DNA of 5,254 nucleotides from Acidobacteriaceae bacterium (lineage in GTDB: Bacteria > Acidobacteriota > Terriglobia > Terriglobales > Acidobacteriaceae), in the NCBI GenBank assembly GCA_027307295.1, contig DAHUXF010000225.1:1-5254 (forward strand). The letters are read 5' to 3'. How positions within the stretch are numbered: position 1 is the stretch's first letter; every line of letters starts with the position of its first letter. Positions 1-4,703 of this stretch are shown here, one piece after another. The notes below the pieces were generated by a model that did not search any database, was not told the origin of the DNA, and saw only the letters and a program-made list of their open reading frames with translations. The translations under genes were made by a program, and so were the position numbers.

Positions 1-719
1 CCCGCCATGGGGACAACCACGTTGTCCGGCAGCCGCCAGCCCAGTTGCTCGGCGATCTCATAGCCAACGGTCTTGGAGCCTTCCGCGTAATAGGGCCGCA
101 GGTTCACGTTCACAAAGCCCCAGCGATGCTTGTCGGCAATCTGCGAGCACAAGCGGTTCACGTGATCGTAATTGCCGTCAATGCGGACAATCAGCGCGCC
201 ATACACCTGCGTGCCCAGGACTTTGGCCGGCTCAAGATCGGAGGGAATGAAGATACAGGCGCGGAAGCCGGCACGCGCCGCCTGCGCCGCCACGGCATTG
301 GCCAGGTTGCCGGTGGAAGAGCAACTCACTACTTCAAAACCGAAGTGACGGGCCTGCGTGAGCGCTACAGCCACAACACGGTCCTTGAAGCTGAGCGTGG
401 GGAAGCAGACCGCATCATTTTTGAGGTAAAGCGAACGGCTATGCACGGCATCGCCCAGCTTGGCGGCTTTCACCAGCGGCGTGAACCCTGTCGGCAGGCT
501 GGCATCGTATGCATCGGGGAGAGGAAGGAATTCTTTGTAGCGCCAGAGATTGGGAGGGCGGCGGGCAATCTCATCTTTGCTGACTTCCTTACGAATGAGG
601 TCCCAATCATAGGCCACTTCCAGCGGGGCAAAACACTTCTGGCAAAAGGATATCGGCTGGTTACCCCACGCAGTCTGGCATTCCCTACATCGCAGTTCAT
701 AACGCAGGCTGGTGCTCAT
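1..719 (-). CDS. thrC: Threonine synthase-type PLP enzyme, N-terminal 239 residues (runs off left edge)
   Basis: Threonine synthase converts O-phosphohomoserine to threonine with pyridoxal phosphate (PLP) in the cytoplasm. The visible 239 residues show a zinc-ribbon-like N-terminus with two CxxC pairs (C11/C14 and C26/C29). A PLP lysine follows in LSFKDR (K112), then an STGN phosphate/substrate-binding motif (residues 135-138), and the edge cuts at VVVPMAG, a glycine-rich loop typical of this fold. The usual length is about 400 residues, so roughly 40% is missing off-window. The ATG at 719 is supported by GAGGAG eight bases upstream. The fold family also contains cysteate synthase and cysteine synthase relatives, so substrate specificity is not proven by these motifs. 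The gene sits behind an attenuator-like leader (769-936) whose peptide is rich in Met and Cys, which is odd for a plain threonine gene. PLP family is confident; the exact reaction is less so. Confidence 0.88.
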   Translation of the reverse strand, partial: MSTSLRYELRCRECQTAWGNQPISFCQKCFAPLEVAYDWDLIRKEVSKDEIARRPPNLWRYKEFLPLPDAYDASLPTGFTPLVKAAKLGDAVHSRSLYLKNDAVCFPTLSFKDRVVAVALTQARHFGFEVVSCSSTGNLANAVAAQAARAGFRACIFIPSDLEPAKVLGTQVYGALIVRIDGNYDHVNRLCSQIADKHRWGFVNVNLRPYYAEGSKTVGYEIAEQLGWRLPDNVVVPMA

Positions 720-727
720 GTTTCTCA

Positions 728-733
728 CTCCTC
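728..733 (-). promoter_or_regulatory. Shine-Dalgarno site of the threonine synthase-type gene
   Basis: Minus-strand GAGGAG lies eight bases before the ATG at 719. It fixes the start and gives the gene its own ribosome entry, separate from the leader peptide. It is downstream of the terminator at 769-793, so it is transcribed only on readthrough. Confidence 0.75.
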
Positions 734-768
734 GATCCGGCTGACCGGCATTTGTGCACAAAATTAAA

Positions 769-793
769 AACCCGCTGTTTTCGGCAGCGGGTT
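769..793 (-). terminator. Intrinsic terminator inside the 5' leader of the threonine synthase-type gene (attenuator)
   Basis: On the minus strand AACCCGCTG (793-785) and CAGCGGGTT (777-769) form a perfect 9-bp stem with a 7-base loop. The T-rich tract TTTTTAATTTTG follows directly, partly inside the 3' arm. It lies between the leader peptide stop and the ribosome binding site of the 719 gene, so it would end transcription before the structural gene. The plus strand has no T tract after the stem, so it does not serve the divergent gene. Confidence 0.85.
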
Positions 794-833
794 CATGATG
801 GCTGAATGAAAACTTGCTATGAACCTCTCTGCC
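783..833 (-). promoter_or_regulatory. Candidate antiterminator pairing, mutually exclusive with the terminator
   Basis: Minus-strand GGCAGAGAGGTTC (833-821), inside the last leader-peptide codons, is complementary to GAACCCGCTGCC (794-783). Five pairs form on each side (GGTTC/GAACC and GGCAG/CTGCC), separated by a 3x2 internal loop. The second strand contains almost all of the terminator 5' arm, so the two structures cannot coexist. A ribosome paused at the upstream Met/Cys codons would leave 833-821 free to antiterminate. A ribosome reaching the stop at 819-817 would mask it and let the terminator form. The pairing is read from the sequence; the mechanism is inferred from classical attenuators. 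Confidence 0.65.
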
Positions 834-900
834 TCTGGGTAAACACACACATAGCCATTGCGCAACAGCACATGGCCATGTTGGAGACAGAAAGTAACAT
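817..900 (-). CDS. Met/Cys-rich 27-residue attenuator leader peptide
   Basis: An ATG at 900 opens a 27-codon frame ending in TAG at 819-817. Its centre, residues 8-18, reads MAMCCCAMAMC: four internal Met and four Cys in eleven residues, including three consecutive Cys codons (TGC TGT TGC). Only one Thr and no Ile occur, so it is not a Thr/Ile leader of the E. coli thr type. Its last codons hold one strand of the antiterminator, and the terminator follows 24 bases after the stop. No Shine-Dalgarno precedes the ATG; the promoter is placed so that the transcript should begin at or next to this codon. The expected function is in cis: translation speed over the Met/Cys codons senses charged tRNA. 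The arrangement makes chance unlikely, but expression is unproven. Confidence 0.65.
   Translation of the reverse strand: MLLSVSNMAMCCCAMAMCVFTQRQRGS
854..876 (-). other. Possible pause hairpin within the leader peptide codons
   Basis: In the leader RNA GCCAUGUGC (876-868) can pair with GCGCAAUGGC (863-854). This gives nine pairs including one G-U, with a bulged A and a UGUU loop. It spans the Cys triplet codons. In classical attenuators the first hairpin pauses RNA polymerase so that the ribosome can catch up, and this one is in the right place. It could also arise from the alternating Met/Ala/Cys codons alone. Confidence 0.4.
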
Positions 901-907
901 CAAGAAA

Positions 908-936
908 AATATATAGGAAATAACGGGGTGACGCAA
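908..936 (-). promoter_or_regulatory. Promoter of the leader peptide / threonine synthase-type transcript
   Basis: Minus-strand TATATT (913-908) matches the -10 consensus at five of six positions. It lies 17 bases after TTGCGT (936-931), a weak -35. Seven bases separate the -10 box from the leader ATG at 900, so the predicted transcription start falls on that A or the preceding G. With no Shine-Dalgarno present, a leaderless message is the simplest reading. Confidence 0.5.
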
Positions 937-964
937 ATGCTGTTCTTCGGAAGCGGCCCGCTAT

Positions 965-978
965 GGGAATCTATTCCC
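965..978. promoter_or_regulatory. Operator-like dyad overlapping the -35 region of the prepilin peptidase promoter
   Basis: GGGAAT-CT-ATTCCC is a perfect 6+6 inverted repeat. It covers the place where the -35 box (967-972) of the TATAAT at 990-995 should be, and no good -35 is present. It is a candidate binding site for a dimeric regulator. It also lies about 30 bp upstream of the -35 of the divergent leader promoter, so it could affect both. No regulator can be named. Confidence 0.35.
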
Positions 979-989
979 CGCCAGCTGCG

Positions 990-995
990 TATAAT
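990..995 (+). promoter_or_regulatory. -10 box of the prepilin peptidase promoter
   Basis: A perfect TATAAT is present, but no recognisable -35 box lies 16-18 bases upstream, where a dyad sits instead. Transcription would start near 1002, giving a 5' leader of about 25 bases to the proposed CTG start at 1028. It is divergent from the leader-peptide promoter, with the -10 boxes about 77 bp apart. Confidence 0.55.
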
Positions 996-1017
996 CTCCC
1001 CAGCATCTTCCATCAGC

Positions 1018-1021
1018 GGAG
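1018..1021 (+). promoter_or_regulatory. Shine-Dalgarno supporting the CTG start of prepilin peptidase
   Basis: GGAG lies six bases before CTG at 1028. No comparable motif precedes the first in-frame ATG at 1085, which follows a T-rich stretch. This site is the main nucleotide argument for the upstream start. Confidence 0.45.
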
Positions 1022-1027
1022 CGCGTC

Positions 1028-2008
1028 CTGAATATTTTCGATTTTGCCGGGAACACGTACTTTTTCGCCGCCACGTTCTTTTTAATGGGGTTGATTTTCG
1101 GCAGCTTCCTGAACGTGTGCATTTACCGCATGCCACGGGAGCTTTCCGTGGTGAGTCCAGGATCGGCGTGTCCGGTCTGCGAAGCTCCGATTGCCGCTTA
1201 TGACAACATTCCGGTCTTAAGCTGGATCATCCTGCGAGGAAAGTGCCGCAGGTGCAAAGCGCCCATCTCGCCGCGCTACGCAGCGGTAGAGTTGCTGACA
1301 GCGGCGCTGTTCTTGCTCTCCTATCTTTATGCTCCGGCAATGGCAAATGCTTTGCCGCAACAATTGAATTTTCCGGTGAGCCCGAACCAATACCTGATCG
1401 CGCTGGAGCTGTGCGTGCTGTCCTTTCTGCTGATCGGGCTGATTTTTACTGACGCTGAAACCAAGCTGCTGCCGGACCTGCTCACTAAGCCCGGCATTGC
1501 CCTGGGTCTCATCTTCAGCCTTTTTGTTCCGTTGGATGGCCCGGCGCAGCGCATTCTTCCCATGCTTGCAAACTGGCGAGTGATCTCGTTCTTCAACTCC
1601 ATGGCAGGCGCGATTCTGGGCTCGGCTTTTATCATGGGCGTGGCGCTGCTGTATGAAGCTGTCCGCGGGACGGAAGGCATGGGCCGGGGCGACGTGAAAT
1701 TGATGGCCCTCATTGGCGCTTTCCTGGGCGTAAAACTCACGCTGGTGGTTCTGGTGATGGGTTCGGTGATTGGCAGCCTGTTTGGCATGTCTCTGATTCT
1801 CTGGGTCTGGCTCAAGCGGCTGGCACGCCGAAGAAAGAGGCATCCTGCGGAAGCTGGCAGCGTATCGCGAAGCCGGGCATGGCAGTCCGCCACACTGATC
1901 TATCGCAATTTTGAAATTCCTTTTGGCGTTTTTCTGGGAACGGCGGCGCTGTTCTCCGCCTTCTGGGGCACGGCGCTGGTGCATTGGTACGCCGGAATGT
2001 ACCGTTGA
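1028..2008 (+). CDS. pilD: Prepilin peptidase / N-methyltransferase (A24 family), probable CTG start
   Basis: This inner-membrane aspartic protease removes leader peptides from type IV pilins or type II secretion pseudopilins, and usually N-methylates the new N-terminus. Numbering from CTG (326 residues), the first membrane segment leads into GSFLNVCIYRMP. A tetracysteine zinc site of the cytoplasmic N-methyltransferase domain follows (C48, C51, C73, C76). The catalytic aspartates are D142 (FTDAETKLLPD) and D222 (GMGRGDVKL). About eight hydrophobic segments are visible. The first in-frame ATG (1085) would leave only five residues before GSFLN and cut off the first membrane segment; family members usually have about 20 or more. 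The frame is open from 995, and CTG 1028 has GGAG six bases upstream. No pilus or type II secretion genes adjoin it, so it is an orphan here. Identity is near certain; the exact start is less so. Confidence 0.93.
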   Translation: MNIFDFAGNTYFFAATFFLMGLIFGSFLNVCIYRMPRELSVVSPGSACPVCEAPIAAYDNIPVLSWIILRGKCRRCKAPISPRYAAVELLTAALFLLSYLYAPAMANALPQQLNFPVSPNQYLIALELCVLSFLLIGLIFTDAETKLLPDLLTKPGIALGLIFSLFVPLDGPAQRILPMLANWRVISFFNSMAGAILGSAFIMGVALLYEAVRGTEGMGRGDVKLMALIGAFLGVKLTLVVLVMGSVIGSLFGMSLILWVWLKRLARRRKRHPAEAGSVSRSRAWQSATLIYRNFEIPFGVFLGTAALFSAFWGTALVHWYAGMYR

Positions 2009-2056
2009 AGGAGCCTGTTACTTCCGTCCGATACGGCGTTTACCCTATCGTTTCCG

Positions 2057-2071
2057 CCTGCTGAAAGCAGG
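2057..2071. repeat. Short hairpin between prepilin peptidase and the coiled-coil protein gene
   Basis: CCTGCT-GAA-AGCAGG forms a 6-bp stem with a 3-base loop. Neither strand has a T tract after it, so it is a poor intrinsic terminator. It may be an RNA stem in the 3' region of the peptidase message. Confidence 0.35.
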
Positions 2072-2093
2072 AGAATGCAGATTACTACGGCTG

Positions 2094-2099
2094 TACAAT
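2094..2099 (+). promoter_or_regulatory. Possible -10 box ahead of the coiled-coil protein gene
   Basis: TACAAT matches the -10 consensus at five of six positions and lies 33 bases before the ATG at 2132. No convincing -35 is seen, so the gene may instead be read through from the prepilin peptidase 123 bases upstream. Confidence 0.25.
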
Positions 2100-2131
2100 A
2101 ATGGAAGAAAGCATCAGGTTGAGTGCCTCTT

Positions 2132-2659
2132 ATGAAGAACCTTTTTTTACTGGCTGTGATCTCAGTATTGGCCGCTGCCGCTGCGGCCCAACAGTCGCTG
2201 GGCGACGTTGCCCGCGCGAACAAAGCCAGGAAGCACGCCAGCGCCAACACCATTCAACTGGATGACGACACCCTGCCGCGCAGCTCCTCGCCTTCTTCCG
2301 GCACACCAGAGACCACAAAAAAGACTGATGCCAAAGAAGCCGAACCCAAGGATTCCACCAAGACAGCGGACGCACAAAAAGATAAGACAGACGAGTTAAA
2401 AAAGCAGATTGAATCGCAGAAAAAAGAGATTGCCACCTTGCAGCGTGAGCTGGACGTGGCCCAGCGTGAAGCGCGCCTGCGCGCCGCTGCTTACTATGGC
2501 GATGCCGGCACGATGCTGCGGGACCAGGCAAAGTTCGCGGAAGACTCCCGCAAAGACCAGGATGAGATCAACGCCAAGAAGCAGGCTCTGGCCACCGCCC
2601 AGCAGAAGCTTGACGACCTGCAGGAGCAAGCGCGCAAAGCCGGCCTTTCCCTCGAGTGA
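2132..2659 (+). CDS. Small exported coiled-coil protein, unknown function
   Basis: The 175-residue product begins with a clear Sec signal peptide, MKNLFLLAVISVL plus an alanine run, with probable cleavage before QQS near residue 20. SLGDVARANKARK follows, a motif I associate with exported Acidobacteriota proteins. Residues 50-82 are a low-complexity Ser/Thr/Lys/Pro linker. Residues 84-170 are a charged Lys/Glu/Gln-rich helix with heptad character, interrupted near AAYYGDAGTM (118-128), so two coiled-coil segments are likely. The mature protein should be periplasmic. An in-frame GTG at 2123 would add three residues; ATG 2132 is preferred because it gives a standard signal peptide, with GAG eight bases upstream. 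I recognise no enzymatic domain and do not assign a function. A structural or scaffolding role is a guess from the coiled coil. Confidence 0.8.
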   Translation: MKNLFLLAVISVLAAAAAAQQSLGDVARANKARKHASANTIQLDDDTLPRSSSPSSGTPETTKKTDAKEAEPKDSTKTADAQKDKTDELKKQIESQKKEIATLQRELDVAQREARLRAAAYYGDAGTMLRDQAKFAEDSRKDQDEINAKKQALATAQQKLDDLQEQARKAGLSLE

Positions 2660-2750
2660 AGCCCGGTCTGCAATGTAAAAAACTCCTGCGATACATGCAC
2701 CTTCGTACATCCAGCGTTCGCATTCTCTCGTCTAGAATGAAGTGATTCTG

Positions 2751-3395
2751 ATGCGCCAAACCAAAATAACCGTGTTGAAAAAAACCAGCATTACCGCGCT
2801 TCTTGCGGTGGCGATTGCCTGCCTGGGTTGTGATTCCACCCCCAAAGGGCCGCCGCCCAGCAGTGAAGAAACGCACACTGACAACCAGTTCGCAACCGGC
2901 CGCTTTGCTTTGCAGAGAATGCTGGCCCCGGCACGGTTCTGGGTGCCGGACGCACAGCCAGTTCGCTTAGAATCTTCTAATGTAAAAAACAGCAACGGAC
3001 ATGACGGCAAGGCCAACTGCTGGCGCGCTCTTTTTGCTTCACCCGAGCGGCAGAAGGCGGAGCCGTTTACCTGGTCTGGTGTCGCCACGGAAGATGGTCC
3101 GCGCGGCGTAAATCACGGCGTGGAAGACAGCTACAATCCGGCCAACCGGTCTGCCCGTCCCTTTGACCTGAACTATCTCAAGATTGATACAGACAAGGCT
3201 TATAGCGTTTCGCAGGAGCACGGCGGCAAACAGGTTGTGGAGAAAGATCCTAAAGTGCAGGTGACGTATCTGTTGGATTGGGATGTTCAGTCCGGCCAGC
3301 TGCGCTGGCACGTGGTGTATGGCGGCAGTGAATCCACGGGCAAACTCACAGTCCTGGTCGATGCCAGTTCAGGGGTGTTCCTCCGCAAAGAATAG
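2751..3395 (+). CDS. Probable lipoprotein with PepSY-like C-terminal region, unknown function
   Basis: The 214-residue product has a basic N-terminus, a hydrophobic stretch (residues 13-24) and a lipobox-like CLGC with Cys27 followed by Asp. The Cys at -3 is unusual, and Asp at +2 would suggest inner-membrane retention if E. coli rules apply. Residues 52-110 (ALQRMLAPARFW, then NCWRALFASPERQ and FTWSG) and 140-212 look like two alpha/beta units. The second ends in VTYLLDWDVQSGQLRWHVVYGG and LTVLVDASSGVFLRKE, resembling a PepSY repeat. PepSY modules often occur in extracytoplasmic proteins that bind or inhibit peptidases, but that is family knowledge, not evidence here. ATG 2751 is chosen with GAAG eight bases upstream; GTG 2742 is possible. 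It lies 91 bases after the coiled-coil gene and may be co-transcribed with it. Confidence 0.75.
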   Translation: MRQTKITVLKKTSITALLAVAIACLGCDSTPKGPPPSSEETHTDNQFATGRFALQRMLAPARFWVPDAQPVRLESSNVKNSNGHDGKANCWRALFASPERQKAEPFTWSGVATEDGPRGVNHGVEDSYNPANRSARPFDLNYLKIDTDKAYSVSQEHGGKQVVEKDPKVQVTYLLDWDVQSGQLRWHVVYGGSESTGKLTVLVDASSGVFLRKE

Positions 3396-3401
3396 CTGCA
3401 C

Positions 3402-3440
3402 TTTATTTGCCCGGATTTTATTTGCCAGCCTTTATTTCCC
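3402..3440. repeat. Three tandem copies of TTTATTTGCC between convergent genes
   Basis: TTTATTTGCC occurs at 3402-3411 and 3417-3426, and TTTATTTCCC at 3431-3440, with periods of 15 and 14 bases. The third copy overlaps the stop codon of the minus-strand TPR gene. On the minus strand each copy reads GG-AAATAAA and so carries a TAA. The array fills nearly the whole 36-base gap between the two convergent stop codons. No hairpin terminator is visible there. Confidence 0.6.
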
Positions 3441-4379
3441 CAGGATGTAATCAATGTCTCCAATGGCTTTCTTGGCGTCCCTGGCAAACTTACCTTTGGG
3501 CTGAAGTTCCAGGTACTTGCGGTAATAGAGCCTTGCCGGATCAAGCCTCTGCATGCCTTGCAGGCTCTGGGCCAGCCGGAAGTACACAAGTGCGTTCTCC
3601 GGTGACAGCCGCAGGGCCTCTTCAAAGCGCTCCCGCGCCGCGTCAAAATTGTTGGCGGAGAGATACGTTTCCCCTACATCGATGTCATGCGCAGCCTGCT
3701 TGGCATAGCCGCCATTGGCAGGGTCAATCCCTGTACCCAGATGGGGCGCAATCCGCTGAATGGCTTCTTCAGATTCTTTCGCTTTCGGCCCGTTCGGCAG
3801 GATTTGCAGATACCTGCGATAGCTCTGGTTCGCCTGGTCCAGCAGATTGAGTTTTTCCTGCGTGACGGCCAGCCCATATGTGGCTTCAGCGTCGTCTGAC
3901 TTATAGACCAGAGCATGATTAAAGCGTTCCAATGCAGCGCGATAATTCTTGACCTTTAAGTAGTACTGGCCTACTTCCACGTCCTTGGCCGCTTTGTGCG
4001 GGTCCCATGGCTTCAGTACGGATTCATCTTCTGCGGCCTTGGGCGCATCTACCAGGGGCCGGGCATTCAAGTCAATCTGTGAATCGCGGCTGGAACTCTC
4101 GCCCGTTGCTCCTTCGCCAGTTTGAGGAACATCGCCAGGAAAAGGAGGCCGCTCATATTTCTGGTCACCGGGAAACGGAGGCCGCTCATACTGTTGGTCC
4201 TGCGATTTGGGCGAAGGCTCGTTCGGTTGCAGCGCCGGCGTAGGCGTGGGAGTTGCACGCGGTTGGATATGGGGTTTCTCATCTGGATTGTCTTGCGCAA
4301 GCGCGTGTTCAGCAGGAAACACCAGAGCAAAAAAAGATAATAGAAAAAAACCACTAAGGATAGAAAAGCTGAGTTTCAT
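3432..4379 (-). CDS. Exported TPR protein with Pro-rich linker and duplicated TPR pairs
   Basis: The 315-residue product starts with a signal peptide (MKLSFSILSGFFLLSFFALV, cleavage probably after HALA near residue 28). A disordered Pro/Thr-rich segment (33-58) follows, then two copies of DQ-YERPPFPG (61-71 and 72-82) and a further linker to about 125. The rest is two related blocks (130-210 and 229-309). Each has a DV-VG-YL...ARERFEEAL-type TPR, a second TPR, and YRRYLQILP or YRKYLELQP. The blocks align without long gaps, so the domain arose by duplication of a TPR pair. TPRs bind proteins; the partner is unknown and it probably acts in the periplasm. ATG 4379 is preferred over an upstream GTG at 4448 because it begins the signal peptide exactly. 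No Shine-Dalgarno precedes it; a weak -10 TAGAAT lies ten bases upstream. Confidence 0.85.
   Translation of the reverse strand: MKLSFSILSGFFLLSFFALVFPAEHALAQDNPDEKPHIQPRATPTPTPALQPNEPSPKSQDQQYERPPFPGDQKYERPPFPGDVPQTGEGATGESSSRDSQIDLNARPLVDAPKAAEDESVLKPWDPHKAAKDVEVGQYYLKVKNYRAALERFNHALVYKSDDAEATYGLAVTQEKLNLLDQANQSYRRYLQILPNGPKAKESEEAIQRIAPHLGTGIDPANGGYAKQAAHDIDVGETYLSANNFDAARERFEEALRLSPENALVYFRLAQSLQGMQRLDPARLYYRKYLELQPKGKFARDAKKAIGDIDYILGK
4134..4199 (-). repeat. In-frame 33-bp tandem duplication encoding DQ-YERPPFPG twice
   Basis: Copies at 4134-4166 and 4167-4199 match at 27 of 33 bases, and the product differs by one residue (Gln versus Lys). Most differences are synonymous, so the peptide has been kept while the DNA drifted. 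It lies in the Pro-rich linker of the TPR protein. Confidence 0.75.
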
Positions 4380-4467
4380 ATAGATATTTATTCTAAGTGA
4401 AAGATCGCGGAAATAGAGAGTTCTTGCGCCGTCCTTTGAATATCGCACGTCATCGCCGACAACAGGT

Positions 4468-4483
4468 GATCGGGGAACCGATC
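4468..4483. repeat. Dyad GATCGG-GGAA-CCGATC
   Basis: A perfect 6-bp inverted repeat with a 4-base GGAA loop, about 90 bases upstream of the TPR gene start. Neither strand has a T tract after it, so it is not a terminator. It could be an operator for the TPR gene or one unit of a dispersed intergenic repeat. Confidence 0.4.
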
Positions 4484-4586
4484 TCGCCTTCTTCCACGTT
4501 TGCCTTGATGACCTTATAAAGGAAAAGGGTTCCCTCCCCGCGTTGCAAATTTGGGATAAAGAAGGAAACCGATGACGGCGATGCCG

Positions 4587-4604
4587 CGTGATCTTCCGAT
4601 CACG
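4587..4604. repeat. Dyad CGTGATC-TTCC-GATCACG
   Basis: A perfect 7-bp inverted repeat with a TTCC loop, flanked by two related GAT-ACGGCGAT copies. The core GATC-4-GATC architecture resembles the dyad at 4468-4483, so the two may be members of one small palindromic family. Confidence 0.45.
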
Positions 4605-4631
4605 GCGATCCAGCGGCGGCGATCCTCCGTC

Positions 4632-4668
4632 GTAAAAATTAAAGGCCGCCAGAAATGTGGCGGCCTTT
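4632..4668 (-). terminator. Strong intrinsic terminator after the OmpA-family gene
   Basis: AAAGGCCGCC (4641-4650) and GGCGGCCTTT (4659-4668) form a perfect 10-bp stem with an 8-base loop. On the minus strand TTTAATTTTT follows (to about 4634), 36 bases past the OmpA-family stop codon. On the plus strand CTTTTGTTCT follows, so it may also work in that direction. Confidence 0.88.
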
Positions 4669-4703
4669 TGTTCTGCGCAATGGTCCCGGGGGAGGGAGGA
4701 GAC

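Larger units (their letters stand above)
4380..4640. other. Non-coding interval with short dyads, no supported gene
   Basis: No reading frame here has a plausible start and recognisable product; the frames present continue from neighbours or are low-complexity. The left end should hold the promoter of the TPR gene, but only a weak -10 is visible. The rest holds two perfect dyads (4468-4483 and 4587-4604) and an imperfect direct repeat of GAT-ACGGCGAT (4571-4582 and 4598-4609). It resembles REP-like intergenic filler. Confidence 0.5.

Noticed and set aside
45..767. Long plus-strand open frame (240 codons)
   Set aside because: It lies antisense to the threonine synthase-type gene, has no recognisable domain, and is explained by codon bias of the real gene.
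720..940. T-box, SAM riboswitch or Thr/Ile attenuator as the leader control
   Set aside because: No T-box consensus or SAM-type core is visible, and the leader peptide has almost no Thr or Ile codons. The leader-peptide model explains the visible elements better.
1217..1984. Minus-strand open frame of 255 codons
   Set aside because: It is entirely antisense to the prepilin peptidase. The His/Gln/Arg-rich composition is typical of a shadow frame.
2057..2071. Hairpin as intrinsic terminator of prepilin peptidase
   Set aside because: Only a 6-bp stem and no T tract on either strand.
4134..4199. CRISPR-like direct repeat
   Set aside because: Only two adjacent copies with no spacer, in frame within a coding linker; it is a protein repeat.
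4380..4448. N-terminal extension of the TPR protein from GTG 4448
   Set aside because: It would place 23 mostly polar, basic residues before a complete signal peptide, and no ribosome site precedes the GTG.
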